Assembly: GCA_022760355.1 (NCBI GenBank)
Contig: JALEGB010000099.1
Location: forward strand, 1-44,493
Source of the DNA: Neomegalonema sp.
Lineage (GTDB): Bacteria; Pseudomonadota; Alphaproteobacteria; Rhodobacterales; Rhodobacteraceae
Length of the DNA: 44,493 nt
Direction of reading: 5' to 3'
Part shown: in pieces, positions 35,368 through 43,106 of the stretch
How the letters are laid out: each line of letters begins with the position of its first letter
Numbering within the stretch: position 1 is the stretch's first letter
Program-made: the position numbers and the translations under genes
Notes under the pieces: model-generated
Databases searched by the model: none
Told to the model about the DNA's origin: nothing
What the model saw: only the letters and a program-made list of their open reading frames with translations

Positions 35368-35569
35368 GTTGGAGCGCATCGATTTGGAAGCGGCTGGATT
35401 TGGAAGCGGCCGGCCGGCTTATCAACCCGGTGCGCGACGTCATGGGGGAGATCCGCCTTCTGGTGTCGCTGATGCCGGGGAGCTTTGATTCCGCGCCCGG
35501 TATTTGTGAGGCTTCGCTCCAGGGCTTGGCGCCGATCGGTGTGGATGCAGTCCAAAAGGGATTGTAAAA
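35368..35569. other. Intergenic region with 15-bp tandem duplication and possible coding remnant
   Basis: GATTTGGAAGCGGC occurs twice in direct succession between about 35381 and 35411. A frame open from about 35352 to the TAA at 35565-35567 encodes VRDVMGEIRLLVSLMPGSF and onward to a C-terminus VDAVQKGL. This looks protein-like but has no ribosome site and no recognised family, so it may be the end of a decayed gene. The region ends in the Zur operator. Confidence 0.35.
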
Positions 35570-35589
35570 TGTTACGTTATAACATAACA
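35570..35589. promoter_or_regulatory. Zur operator
   Basis: TGTTACGTTATAACATAACA is a 20-base near-perfect inverted repeat; one base pair of symmetry-related positions deviates. It contains GTTATAACATAAC, close to the alphaproteobacterial Zur box. It lies 32 bases before the zur start, so zinc-loaded Zur would repress its own operon. Confidence 0.85.
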
Positions 35590-35621
35590 AAATCGACGGG
35601 TGCTCACGGAGTGAAGGGCGC

Positions 35622-36032
35622 ATGTCGGTGCGGCGGACAAGTACGAAAACTGCGGTTCTGGAGCTTCTGCGCGAGCATGCGAAGCCAGTCGGCGCGTATC
35701 AAATCATCGCGCTGCTGTCGGAGCGGCGCGGGACAATTGCGCCGACGACTGTGTATCGCGCAGTTGCGGCGCTAATCCGGGAAGGGCGGGCGCACCGGGT
35801 AGAGTCGAAGAACGCGTTTGTCGCCTGCCAATGCCCGGCCGACTGCGCAATGGAGGTCGGCCATACCGTGCTTTCGATCTGCGATGACTGCGGAAAAGTG
35901 GCGGAATATCAGGACGCCGCGCTTCGGAATAGCCTTGCGGCATTGGCCGAGCGCTCAGGTTTCGCCGCGTCTCGCCACGTGATCGAAGTGCACGGGCGCT
36001 GCGCCGATTGTGTGGGAGGCGACCTCCAATGA
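35622..36032 (+). CDS. zur: Zinc uptake regulator Zur (Fur family)
   Basis: This 136-residue repressor has a winged helix (APTTVYRAVAALIREGRAHRVES) and a C-terminal metal-binding half. The structural zinc site is formed by ICDDC and RCADC pairs; extra cysteines occur in FVACQCPADC. With zinc bound it represses zinc-uptake genes. The ATG at 35622 follows GAAGGG. A matching operator lies just upstream, and znuCBA genes follow in the same operon, which supports Zur over Fur. Its stop overlaps the start of a 45-residue gene as ATGA. Confidence 0.93.
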   Translation: MSVRRTSTKTAVLELLREHAKPVGAYQIIALLSERRGTIAPTTVYRAVAALIREGRAHRVESKNAFVACQCPADCAMEVGHTVLSICDDCGKVAEYQDAALRNSLAALAERSGFAASRHVIEVHGRCADCVGGDLQ

Positions 36033-36166
36033 TTTTTCGCTTCTCGACGCCGCAGCGCACAACGCGGCGCCCGCGTTGGCTGATTGCCGGCGCGCTTCAA
36101 CGTTTGGCTGTCGCGGCGCTCCTCTCCGCCTTCGTTTGGCTTGGTTATTTTTGGGCGACAGCATGA
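36029..36166 (+). CDS. 45-residue single-TM protein between zur and znuC
   Basis: This very short gene starts at ATG 36029, overlapping the zur stop (ATGA), and its TGA at 36164-36166 overlaps the znuC ATG at 36163 (again ATGA). A GGGAGG ribosome site lies nine bases upstream. The product has a basic N-terminus (MIFRFSTPQRTTRRPRW) and one membrane helix (LIAGALQRLAVAALLSAFVW), so the N-terminus should face the cytoplasm. Double ATGA overlap strongly suggests translation coupled with zur and znuC. I know no family. It may assist the ZnuBC transporter or Zur, or act mainly to couple translation. Confidence 0.75.
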   Translation: MIFRFSTPQRTTRRPRWLIAGALQRLAVAALLSAFVWLGYFWATA

Positions 36167-36936
36167 GCATTGCAGTTTCTATTCAGGGGCTATCGCTCGG
36201 ATATGGGTTTGCGCCGGCGGTTGCAGATCTTGACCTCGCCATCGCGCCGCAGAGCCTTACCGCCCTGGTCGGGCCGAATGGAGCGGGCAAATCGACCCTG
36301 CTGAAGGCTTTGGCGGGGGTCATGTCGCCGCTCAGCGGGCGGATTGAGCTGCGCGGCGCCCAAAGGCGCATCGCCTACCTGCCGCAGCAATCGGAAATTG
36401 ACCGCACCTTTCCACTCACCGTTTTCGACCTGGTCACGATGGGCTTGTGGGATGAGATTGGCGCGTTCGGCGGTGTTTCGCGGTCTCAACGCGCCAGGGT
36501 CGAGACTGCAATTGCGGCGGTTGGGCTCGTTGGGTTTGAGAGCCGAGCGATCGGCGCGCTCTCCGGCGGTCAGATGCAACGGGCGCTGTTCGCGCGTCTC
36601 TTGCTACAGGATGCGGCGCTGGTGTTGCTCGATGAGCCGTTCACCGCGATCGATGCGAAGACCACTGTTGATCTGATTGAGCTGGTGAAAAACTGGCGCA
36701 GCGAGGGCCGAACCATTCTGGCCGCTCTTCATGACATAGACGCCGTGCGCGCGCATTTCCCTCAGACGCTGCTGTTGGCGCGGCGACTTGTGGCGCATGG
36801 CGCGACCTCGGAGGCGTTGACGGCGGAGAACCTGCTGCGCGCGAGACAAATGTGCGAGGCGTGTGACGACCCGGACCACAGCTGCGGCCGTCCGCAGCCG
36901 CCGCAGCCCCTTCGCGCAGCTGGGTCGGATCGATGA
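36163..36936 (+). CDS. znuC: Zinc ABC transporter ATPase ZnuC
   Basis: This 257-residue ATPase powers zinc import through ZnuB. Walker A is VGPNGAGKSTLLKAL, the signature LSGGQMQRALFARLL, and Walker B LVLLDEPFTAID. The C-terminus carries a short Cys/His cluster (CEACDDPDHSCG) that may bind zinc. The ATG at 36163 is chosen because it makes the ATGA overlap with the small gene before it and places the first strand correctly. The frame extends to 36010 but is a shadow of that gene. It overlaps znuB by four bases. Confidence 0.95.
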   Translation: MSIAVSIQGLSLGYGFAPAVADLDLAIAPQSLTALVGPNGAGKSTLLKALAGVMSPLSGRIELRGAQRRIAYLPQQSEIDRTFPLTVFDLVTMGLWDEIGAFGGVSRSQRARVETAIAAVGLVGFESRAIGALSGGQMQRALFARLLLQDAALVLLDEPFTAIDAKTTVDLIELVKNWRSEGRTILAALHDIDAVRAHFPQTLLLARRLVAHGATSEALTAENLLRARQMCEACDDPDHSCGRPQPPQPLRAAGSDR

Positions 36937-37802
36937 TCTGGGAACTCGTGATCGAGCCGTTCGCCTCATTCGCTTTTATGCGTCGGGCGTTGGTCGGCTG
37001 CCTGGCGATCGCGGTGGGCGCGACCCCGATTGGCGTCTTTCTCATGCTGCGGCGGATGAGCCTGACGGGCGACGCCATGTCCCACGCAATCCTGCCGGGC
37101 GCCGCAATCGGGTATCTCATATCGGGGCTCTCCCTGGGCGCAATGACGATCGGCGGTCTGGCGGCCGGATTGTTGGTGGCGCTTCTTGCCGGCGCCGTGA
37201 CGCGCGCCACCAAGGCGCGGGAGGATGCAAGTCTGGCGGCGTTCTATCTCATTTCGCTGGCGCTCGGGGTGCTGATCGTCTCCATGCGCGGCGGCAATGT
37301 CGACCTGATGCATGTTTTGTTCGGCACCGTGCTCGCGTTGGATGATGCGGCGCTGATGCTGTTGTGCGGGATTGCGACGGCCACCTTGTTCCTGATGGCG
37401 CTATTTTTTCGGCCTCTCACGTTAGAATGCGCGGATCCCCAGTTTCTTCGGTCCGTCAGTCGGCTCAGCGCGCCGATGCATTTCACTTTTCTTGGCCTGG
37501 TGGTTTTGAACCTCGTTGGCGGCTTTCACGCGCTCGGCACGTTGATGGCCGTTGGGATGATGATTTTGCCGGCCGCCGCGGCGCGGTACTGGTCCAGCGG
37601 CATCGGCGGCATGATGCTGGTCGCGATTGCAATCGCAACCGCCTCTGGGGCTGCTGGGCTCCTGCTTTCCTATCACCACAGCCTGCCTTCGGGACCTGCG
37701 ATCATCTTGGTCGCCGGGCTGTTCTACATCCTTTCGCTCACGCTCGGCCCCGCCGGCGGAGTGCTTCGGCGCCGTGCGCGCCGCGCTGCAGCTACTTCTT
37801 AA
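36933..37802 (+). CDS. znuB: Zinc ABC transporter permease ZnuB
   Basis: This 289-residue inner-membrane permease of the ABC-3 family has about eight hydrophobic segments. The family pattern MLRRMSLTGDAMSHAILPGAAIGYL is near residues 38-62. HALGTLMAVGMMILPAAAARYW is near 194-215. ATG 36933 overlaps the znuC stop as ATGA. It forms the zinc channel with ZnuC, fed by ZnuA. An Arg-rich C-terminus (LRRRARRAAATS) follows the last helix. Confidence 0.95.
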   Translation: MIWELVIEPFASFAFMRRALVGCLAIAVGATPIGVFLMLRRMSLTGDAMSHAILPGAAIGYLISGLSLGAMTIGGLAAGLLVALLAGAVTRATKAREDASLAAFYLISLALGVLIVSMRGGNVDLMHVLFGTVLALDDAALMLLCGIATATLFLMALFFRPLTLECADPQFLRSVSRLSAPMHFTFLGLVVLNLVGGFHALGTLMAVGMMILPAAAARYWSSGIGGMMLVAIAIATASGAAGLLLSYHHSLPSGPAIILVAGLFYILSLTLGPAGGVLRRRARRAAATS

Positions 37803-37815
37803 AAGGAACTTCGAT

Positions 37816-38877
37816 ATGAGCTTGAACCGTCGTCATTTTTTGACCGGCGCTGTCGCCGCTGCCGCCGTACCCGCCACGCCGCTGTTCGCTCAGTCGCGCA
37901 AGGCGACGCCAGTCGTGGCGACTTTTTCCGTTCTCGGCGACATGGTTGCGCGTATCGGCGGCGATCGGATTGCGCTGACGACGTTGGTGGGGCCGAACGG
38001 CGATGCGCATGTCTACAAGCCGACGCCTGCTGACGCGCGCGCGGTCGCGGAAGCGTCGCTTCTTGTCGCCAACGGTCTGGCGTTTGAAGGCTGGCTCGAT
38101 CGGCTTGTCAAAGCCGCGCCGTTCAAAGGTCAAAATGTTGTTGCGACCGATGGCGTTAAGACCATCGCCTTTGAGGAAGAGCACGGGCATGACGGCCACG
38201 ACAAGCACGAGGGCCATGACAAGCACGACGACCATGACAAAGCTGAGCATGGCCACAAAGAAGACGGCCATAAGAAGCATGCCGATGAGAAAGACGATCA
38301 TGACGAGCATGATCATGACAAGCATGGTCATGAAGGGCATGATCACGGCGAATTTGATCCGCACGCATGGCATGATCTGAAGAATGGCGAGGTCTACGCG
38401 CGCAATATCGCGAAGGGGCTGACCGCAGCGGATCCAAAGGGCGCGTCGGCCTATAAGGAGGCGGCGGAGCGCTATATCGCTGAGATGCGCGCGCTCGATG
38501 AGGAAATCCGCGCAATGCTGGGCGCGCTCCCCGCCGAACGTCGGACCATCGTTACGCCGCATGACGCGTTCGGGTACTTCGCGAAAGCCTACGGGCTTGA
38601 GTTCCTGGCGCCACAGGGCTTCAGCACCGAAAGCGAGCCGTCAGCGGCGGATGTGGCGCGCTTGATTACGCAAATCAAAAAGCGCGGCATCGACGCGGTG
38701 TTTATTGAGAATGTCACGGACAAACGCTTGATTGAGCAAATTGCGCGCGAGACGGGCGCAAAAGTCGGCGGCACGCTTTATTCTGACGCGCTTTCCGCCG
38801 CCGACGCTCCCGCAGCGACGTATCTTGACATGATGCGTCACAATGCGACGACGATCGCCGGAGCTTTGTCCTCATGA
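37816..38877 (+). CDS. znuA: Zinc-binding periplasmic protein ZnuA
   Basis: This 353-residue periplasmic zinc receptor has a Tat-like signal (NRRHFLTGAVAAAAVPATPLFA). Zinc ligands are visible in NGDAHVYKP, FDPHAWHDL and TPHDAFGYF, and probably in LYSDALS. A His/Asp/Glu/Lys-rich loop of about 60 residues (from EEHGHDGHDKHEGHDKH) precedes the second ligand, as in other ZnuA proteins, and may store or sense zinc. ATG 37816 has AAAAGGA nine bases upstream. The start is 13 bases after znuB. Its stop overlaps the DUF1826 gene. Confidence 0.95.
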   Translation: MSLNRRHFLTGAVAAAAVPATPLFAQSRKATPVVATFSVLGDMVARIGGDRIALTTLVGPNGDAHVYKPTPADARAVAEASLLVANGLAFEGWLDRLVKAAPFKGQNVVATDGVKTIAFEEEHGHDGHDKHEGHDKHDDHDKAEHGHKEDGHKKHADEKDDHDEHDHDKHGHEGHDHGEFDPHAWHDLKNGEVYARNIAKGLTAADPKGASAYKEAAERYIAEMRALDEEIRAMLGALPAERRTIVTPHDAFGYFAKAYGLEFLAPQGFSTESEPSAADVARLITQIKKRGIDAVFIENVTDKRLIEQIARETGAKVGGTLYSDALSAADAPAATYLDMMRHNATTIAGALSS

Positions 38878-39530
38878 GGGATGGCGATATGGCGAGCGCC
38901 GCGGATACGCTGACCGGGTTTGCCGGCGTTGTCGCGACGGGGGCGGATCGATCGATCTTCGACGAGATCCGCCGCGTAGATGTGGCGATGACTGTATGGC
39001 GCCGGGAAATTGAAGCGGGGCTGGCGGCGTGGCTTGACGCGCTCCCGTCTGATCGCCTGCCGGATCAGCGTTTCATAACGCCTCGGAACAGGGCGGCGGA
39101 CGCGATCGCTGAGGCGTGCGCCACGGCGCCAGAGTGTCGTGAGCGCACCGCCTTGGTCGCTGATGTCAGCGCCGTCGTTGATCGGTACTGTGAGGCGACT
39201 TTGTCATCTCAGGTGCGTGTTCGGCTGGAAGCAATCTCCGACGATGCATGCAGGCGGTTTCACCAAGATGCGGTTTCCGCGCGTTTGCTCTGTACTTATC
39301 GCGGCGCCGGCACGGAATGGGGGTATGCTGAGCGCGGCGCCGCGCCCGAGAAAGTCCATCAGCTCTCGCGCGGCGATGTGGCTGTTCTGAAGGGCGCAAG
39401 CGTCAAGAGCGGATTGGATCATCACGTGCTGCACCGATCGCCCCCGATCGAAGGTGCGGGCGTGACGCGGCTGTTGCTCGTCGTCGATCCAGTCGATTGG
39501 GAGGAGGGGGCGGACCTCAGCCACGCGTAA
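38874..39530 (+). CDS. DUF1826 protein of the zinc operon
   Basis: This 218-residue cytoplasmic protein matches DUF1826 by CRRFHQDAVSARLLCTYRGAGTEW (near residues 131-154) and the later HQLSRGDVAVLKG and LLLVVDPVDW segments. The His/Cys content and cupin-like ending suggest a metal-binding or 2-oxoglutarate-oxygenase-like fold, but its activity is unknown. DUF1826 genes often accompany COG0523 GTPases in zinc-limitation loci. ATG 38874 overlaps the znuA stop as ATGA. Confidence 0.88.
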   Translation: MRDGDMASAADTLTGFAGVVATGADRSIFDEIRRVDVAMTVWRREIEAGLAAWLDALPSDRLPDQRFITPRNRAADAIAEACATAPECRERTALVADVSAVVDRYCEATLSSQVRVRLEAISDDACRRFHQDAVSARLLCTYRGAGTEWGYAERGAAPEKVHQLSRGDVAVLKGASVKSGLDHHVLHRSPPIEGAGVTRLLLVVDPVDWEEGADLSHA

Positions 39531-39558
39531 GCGCGGCGAGGCGTCGCCCGACGATCAT

Positions 39559-40671
39559 ATGGCTGAGATGACACAGCATGCTTATTTGCCCGTGACTGTG
39601 CTCACGGGCTTTTTGGGCGCAGGCAAGACCACGCTGCTCAAAACTCTGCTGAGCGACGCTCGGTTCGCGGATACCGCGGTGATCGTCAACGAGTTCGGTG
39701 AAATCGGGCTGGATCATGAGCTGATTGAAACGGCCGATGAAAGCTTGGTCGAGACGACGACGGGGTGCTTGTGCTGCACGGTCCAGGGGGACGTTCGGCG
39801 CACCATTGATGCGTTGGTCCGCCGGGCCCGCGCGGGCGAGATCCGGCCTTTCTCGCGCATTGTGGTGGAGACCACCGGTCTCGCCGATCCTGCGCCCGTG
39901 CTGCATACGTTCATTTCAGCACACGCCGTTCTAGACGGGGTGATGCTGGCTGGGGTCGTCACTGCGGTTGATACGGTTCATGGCGCGTCGACGCTGGATC
40001 GATTTGAGGAAGCGCGCCGTCAAGTCGGATGCGCGGATCTCGTGATCATCACCAAGAGCGACCTGGCTGCGGATCCGGCGTCTCAACGGGATTTGGCGGC
40101 TCTGCGTCAGCGCATTGCCGGGTTGAACGCGACGGCGCGTATCATTGACGCCCGCACGGACGGCGTTGCGCCCCATGATTTCTTTACTCTGCCGCCTTAT
40201 GACCCTGACGGCAAAGGCGCGGACGTGTTGGGATGGCTGCAGCGCGAGGCTGAGGCGGGCGCGCATGATCACGGCCACGGCCACGGGCACAGCCACAGCC
40301 ACAGCCACAGCCACGGTCATGGTCATGCTCACAGCCACGATCCCAACCGGCATGGGGACGATATCGAAGCGCATTGCTTTTCCTTTGAGTGGCCGCTCGC
40401 CGCGGGTGGTTTCTGGTTTGCGCTGGATCTTCTGCTCGCGCATCACGGGGAGCGGTTGCTGCGGTTAAAGGGGCTGGTGGCGCTGGACAACGCGCCCGAA
40501 CGGCCAATTTTGCTGCATGGCGTGCAGCATGTGCTGAGCCCTCCGGTTCAGCTTGAGACATGGCCGTCGGACGACCGGCGGAGCCGGCTGGTCGTTATCT
40601 CGAAAGGCGTGCCTGCGACCGACATACGAAGCGTTTTCGCAATGTTCGAACGGCCCGAGGCGGTTTCATGA
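39559..40671 (+). CDS. CobW/COG0523 GTPase, probable zinc metallochaperone
   Basis: This 370-residue GTPase has Walker A TGFLGAGKTTLLKTLL, the metal-binding CxCC motif in TTGCLCCTVQGD, switch/Walker B VVETTGLADPAP and base-recognition TKSD. A His-rich loop of HGHGHSHSHSHSHGHGH type (near residues 237-260) precedes the CobW C-terminal domain. Position in a Zur-controlled operon points to a zinc-transfer role (ZNG1/ZigA-like) rather than cobalamin. The start has no strong ribosome site; ATG 39559 fits the family length. It overlaps zevA by four bases. Confidence 0.92.
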   Translation: MAEMTQHAYLPVTVLTGFLGAGKTTLLKTLLSDARFADTAVIVNEFGEIGLDHELIETADESLVETTTGCLCCTVQGDVRRTIDALVRRARAGEIRPFSRIVVETTGLADPAPVLHTFISAHAVLDGVMLAGVVTAVDTVHGASTLDRFEEARRQVGCADLVIITKSDLAADPASQRDLAALRQRIAGLNATARIIDARTDGVAPHDFFTLPPYDPDGKGADVLGWLQREAEAGAHDHGHGHGHSHSHSHSHGHGHAHSHDPNRHGDDIEAHCFSFEWPLAAGGFWFALDLLLAHHGERLLRLKGLVALDNAPERPILLHGVQHVLSPPVQLETWPSDDRRSRLVVISKGVPATDIRSVFAMFERPEAVS

Positions 40672-41336
40672 GATCGACGCGCCGGGTACTCTCCGTTTCG
40701 TTCGTCCTAGCGCTGGCGTGGTGCGCCGTTTGCGTCGGTCCCGCGGCGGCGCATCCGCATATGTTCGTCGATGCAAAGGCGGAACTTGTCGCTGACGCCG
40801 AGGGCCGCGTGACGGGCCTACGCGTCTTGATGCGGATCGATGAGCTGACGACGCTCTATGTGCTGGAGGAGAACGCCATCAAAAGCGTCGCCCAGCCTTT
40901 GACCCAAGCTCAGAGCGCAAAGATCGGCGCCGCAATGGTGACCGGCCTCGCGACCTACGGCTATTTCACGGATCTTCGCATCGGGGATAAAAGGCTGAAA
41001 TTCAGCCGCGCTTCGGCGCACAATGTACGATTGGAGAAGGGCAAACTGGCGGCGACGCTGATTTTGGAGTTGGAGGCCGCCGCTAAAATCGACGCGGAGG
41101 CGATCAAGCTGTCGCTCTATGACCCAACTTACTTCGCCGCCGTCTCGACAATTGCGCCGCCGACGCTGCCGACGCAGATGGCGCGCTGCGCTTCGAAACT
41201 CGTCAAGTTTCGCCCGACCCTGTTGGACTCCGCCACGCTCAGCCAGTTGAGCGCGCTGTCCCGCGAAAAGACGCCGGACGACCCGCAGATTGGCGCGAAA
41301 TTCGCCGACCGGAGTTATGTTTCGTGTCACGATTAA
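40668..41336 (+). CDS. zevA: DUF1007 periplasmic protein, ZevA-like
   Basis: This 222-residue protein has a signal peptide (VLSVSFVLALAWCAVCVGPAAA) that exposes the family's HPHMFVDAKAEL motif at the mature N-terminus. LRVLMRIDELTTLYVLEE and SLYDPTYFAAV are further DUF1007 hallmarks. In Haemophilus influenzae ZevA and ZevB form a zinc-uptake pair. ATG 40668 overlaps the GTPase stop (ATGA). Its end overlaps the ZevB-like gene by 13 bases. Confidence 0.88.
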   Translation: MRSTRRVLSVSFVLALAWCAVCVGPAAAHPHMFVDAKAELVADAEGRVTGLRVLMRIDELTTLYVLEENAIKSVAQPLTQAQSAKIGAAMVTGLATYGYFTDLRIGDKRLKFSRASAHNVRLEKGKLAATLILELEAAAKIDAEAIKLSLYDPTYFAAVSTIAPPTLPTQMARCASKLVKFRPTLLDSATLSQLSALSREKTPDDPQIGAKFADRSYVSCHD

Positions 41337-42277
41337 TCCTGACAATGGCGCTGCTCGTCGGCGCGGTTATGGCCGCCTGGTTGATGAGCGAGCCGTTGGT
41401 CGCCTGGGCGAGCCTTCAGCAACGCGCGCTGCAGGGAGATCTCGCCGCGGCGCTGCTGGCCGTGCGCAGCGGCGATCTGCTCGCAGTGGGAACCATGATC
41501 GGCCTCTGCGCCGCCTATGGCGTGATCCATGCGGTGGGGCCGGGGCATGGTAAAATGTTGATCGGCGGGGCCGCCGTCGCTTCTCGACGGACCGCTTGGC
41601 GTATGGCGGCGCTTGGCGTGGCCGCAAGTCTGGCGCAGGGGCTGACAGCCATCCTGCTGGTCTATGGCGGTCTCGGTCTTTTCTCCGTGACGAGCAGGAC
41701 GCTGATCGGGCTTTCCGACACATGGCTCACAGCGGCGAGCTATGGGGCGATTGGCGCGATTGGAGGTTTGCTCGCGGTGCGCGGCGGGCGCCTCGCGCTT
41801 CGCCTGCCCCACCCACGGCTCACTGCGAGCTCAAAAGCAGGTCACGACCATCATCATCACCATGAGGGCGAGGGATGTGCGGCAGGGTGCCGCCACGGGC
41901 CCACGGCGCAAGAGGTCAACCGGATCGAGAGCTGGCGTGACGCGTTGGTCCTGACGCTCAGCATTGGCATGCGCCCCTGTTCCGGCGCATTGATCGTGCT
42001 GGCGTTGTCCTGGCGTTTTGAGACTTACCTGGTTGGCGCCCTGTCGGTTGCGGCGATGGCGCTGGGGACTGGACTGGTCGTCGCGTCCGTCGCCCTTATC
42101 GCGGTTAAACTTCGCGACTCTGGACGTCTTGCCGACGCCACACCTCTCAGCCAGTGGGGCTTCGCCGTAACGCAGCTGAGCGTCGGCGCGGCGATCTTGG
42201 TCGTCAGCGTCGTCCTGGCGATCGCTGCGCTGGATCCGATCGGCGCGTCGCATCCGCTCATGGGCGGCGCCGGTTAG
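41324..42277 (+). CDS. zevB: NicO-family metal transporter, ZevB-like
   Basis: This 317-residue inner-membrane protein of the NicO/RcnA superfamily has the motif GVIHAVGPGHGKMLIGG near residues 66-82. It has a His/Cys-rich cytoplasmic loop (GHDHHHHHEGEGCAAGCRHG) and SIGMRPCSGALIVLALSW. Relatives transport nickel, cobalt or zinc; pairing with a DUF1007 protein in a Zur operon points to zinc. The GTG at 41324 is favoured by GGAG nine bases upstream; an ATG at 41345 is possible. It is the last gene of the zinc operon. Confidence 0.88.
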   Translation: MSRLILTMALLVGAVMAAWLMSEPLVAWASLQQRALQGDLAAALLAVRSGDLLAVGTMIGLCAAYGVIHAVGPGHGKMLIGGAAVASRRTAWRMAALGVAASLAQGLTAILLVYGGLGLFSVTSRTLIGLSDTWLTAASYGAIGAIGGLLAVRGGRLALRLPHPRLTASSKAGHDHHHHHEGEGCAAGCRHGPTAQEVNRIESWRDALVLTLSIGMRPCSGALIVLALSWRFETYLVGALSVAAMALGTGLVVASVALIAVKLRDSGRLADATPLSQWGFAVTQLSVGAAILVVSVVLAIAALDPIGASHPLMGGAG

Positions 42278-42282
42278 AGACA

Positions 42283-42355
42283 GCGCCGCTGCGACGGGCG
42301 GGGCGTGGTCGACAACTCTCAGATCGCGTTTGAGCCATAGGATTTGAACCGGCAT
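42283..42355 (-). pseudogene. Remnant of cryptochrome/photolyase gene (N-terminal ~25 codons)
   Basis: On the minus strand from ATG 42355 the frame reads MPVQILWLKRDLRVVDHAP and continues PVAAAL. This is the start of a photolyase/cryptochrome alpha/beta domain (compare V-WFKRDLRxxDHxPLxxA). After about 25 codons the likeness stops at the 3' end of zevB; the frame then runs on only as antisense of zevB. The rest of the gene (about 450 codons) is missing. It follows the SDR gene by 16 bases, an arrangement common for intact SDR-photolyase pairs, so a deletion or rearrangement seems to have cut it. Confidence 0.75.
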
Positions 42356-42371
42356 GGGCGCCGCGCTTCGC

Positions 42372-43106
42372 TCACCATGGAACGGCCGCGCCGGCGTGAT
42401 CCCAGAACGTTCCGCTTTGGCGCGCGGCCAGCTGATCTAGAATGGTCAGCAGCCTGTGGGCGGAGGTCCGCGGTGTCAGAATGCCAGGGTTCCGCGCCCC
42501 TTCGGGCCGGAACGGGCGAGAGAGCGGGCTTTCCACGGTCCCCGGATGGAGCGCGGCCAGAACAAGATTGGGCCGGGCGCGCGCCATCTCGATGCTGGCG
42601 CAGCGGAGATATTGATTGAGCGCCGCCTTTGCGGCGCGATAACCGTACCAGCCGCCAAGCCGGTTATCGCCGATCGATCCCACCCGCGCCGACAACACCC
42701 CGACCAGCGCCCGCTCGCGTCGAGCAAGATTGCGTTCAAAATGTTTGAGGATAAGCGCCGGTCCGATCGCATTCAGGGCGAATTGCTGCTGCAACATTTC
42801 GGGCTGCAGCTGAGAGAGCGCTTTTTCTGGACGGTTGCCGTCGATGATCAGGCCCCCTGTCGCGATGAACAGCAATTGGATTTCACCGGCGCGCGCCGCT
42901 GCTGATGTGATTGACGCTTCATCAGCGAGATCCAACCGACTCTCGCCGTTCTGCGGCCGTCGGGCAAAAGACAGCACGGCGCCGCATCGCGGGTCAGCCC
43001 GCAGCGTATCCACAATTGCGCCGCCGATCGCTCCTGCGCCGCCGATAATCGCGGCGCGGTAGCCATGGGGCAGCGAGGCCATTGAAAGAGTTTGTCGATC
43101 AACCAT
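42372..43106 (-). CDS. SDR-family NAD(P)-dependent oxidoreductase
   Basis: This 244-residue cytoplasmic enzyme has a Rossmann motif AAIIGGAGAIGGAIVDTL (near residues 18-35) and NAIGPALILKHF. The catalytic Ser is in VGVLSARVGSIGDN, and the YxxxK motif is GYRAAKAAL. The type resembles CsgA-like SDRs often encoded with photolyases. Two starts are possible: 43106 and an ATG at 43082, which is closer to the family's usual N-terminus. Neither has a clear ribosome site. The downstream partner gene is truncated. Confidence 0.88.
   Translation of the reverse strand: MVDRQTLSMASLPHGYRAAIIGGAGAIGGAIVDTLRADPRCGAVLSFARRPQNGESRLDLADEASITSAAARAGEIQLLFIATGGLIIDGNRPEKALSQLQPEMLQQQFALNAIGPALILKHFERNLARRERALVGVLSARVGSIGDNRLGGWYGYRAAKAALNQYLRCASIEMARARPNLVLAALHPGTVESPLSRPFRPEGARNPGILTPRTSAHRLLTILDQLAARQSGTFWDHAGAAVPW

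Noticed and set aside
41831-42282. Continuation of the photolyase frame for about 150 codons
   Set aside because: Only the first 25 codons resemble photolyase. Beyond 42283 the frame is antisense to zevB and has no likeness to the family.
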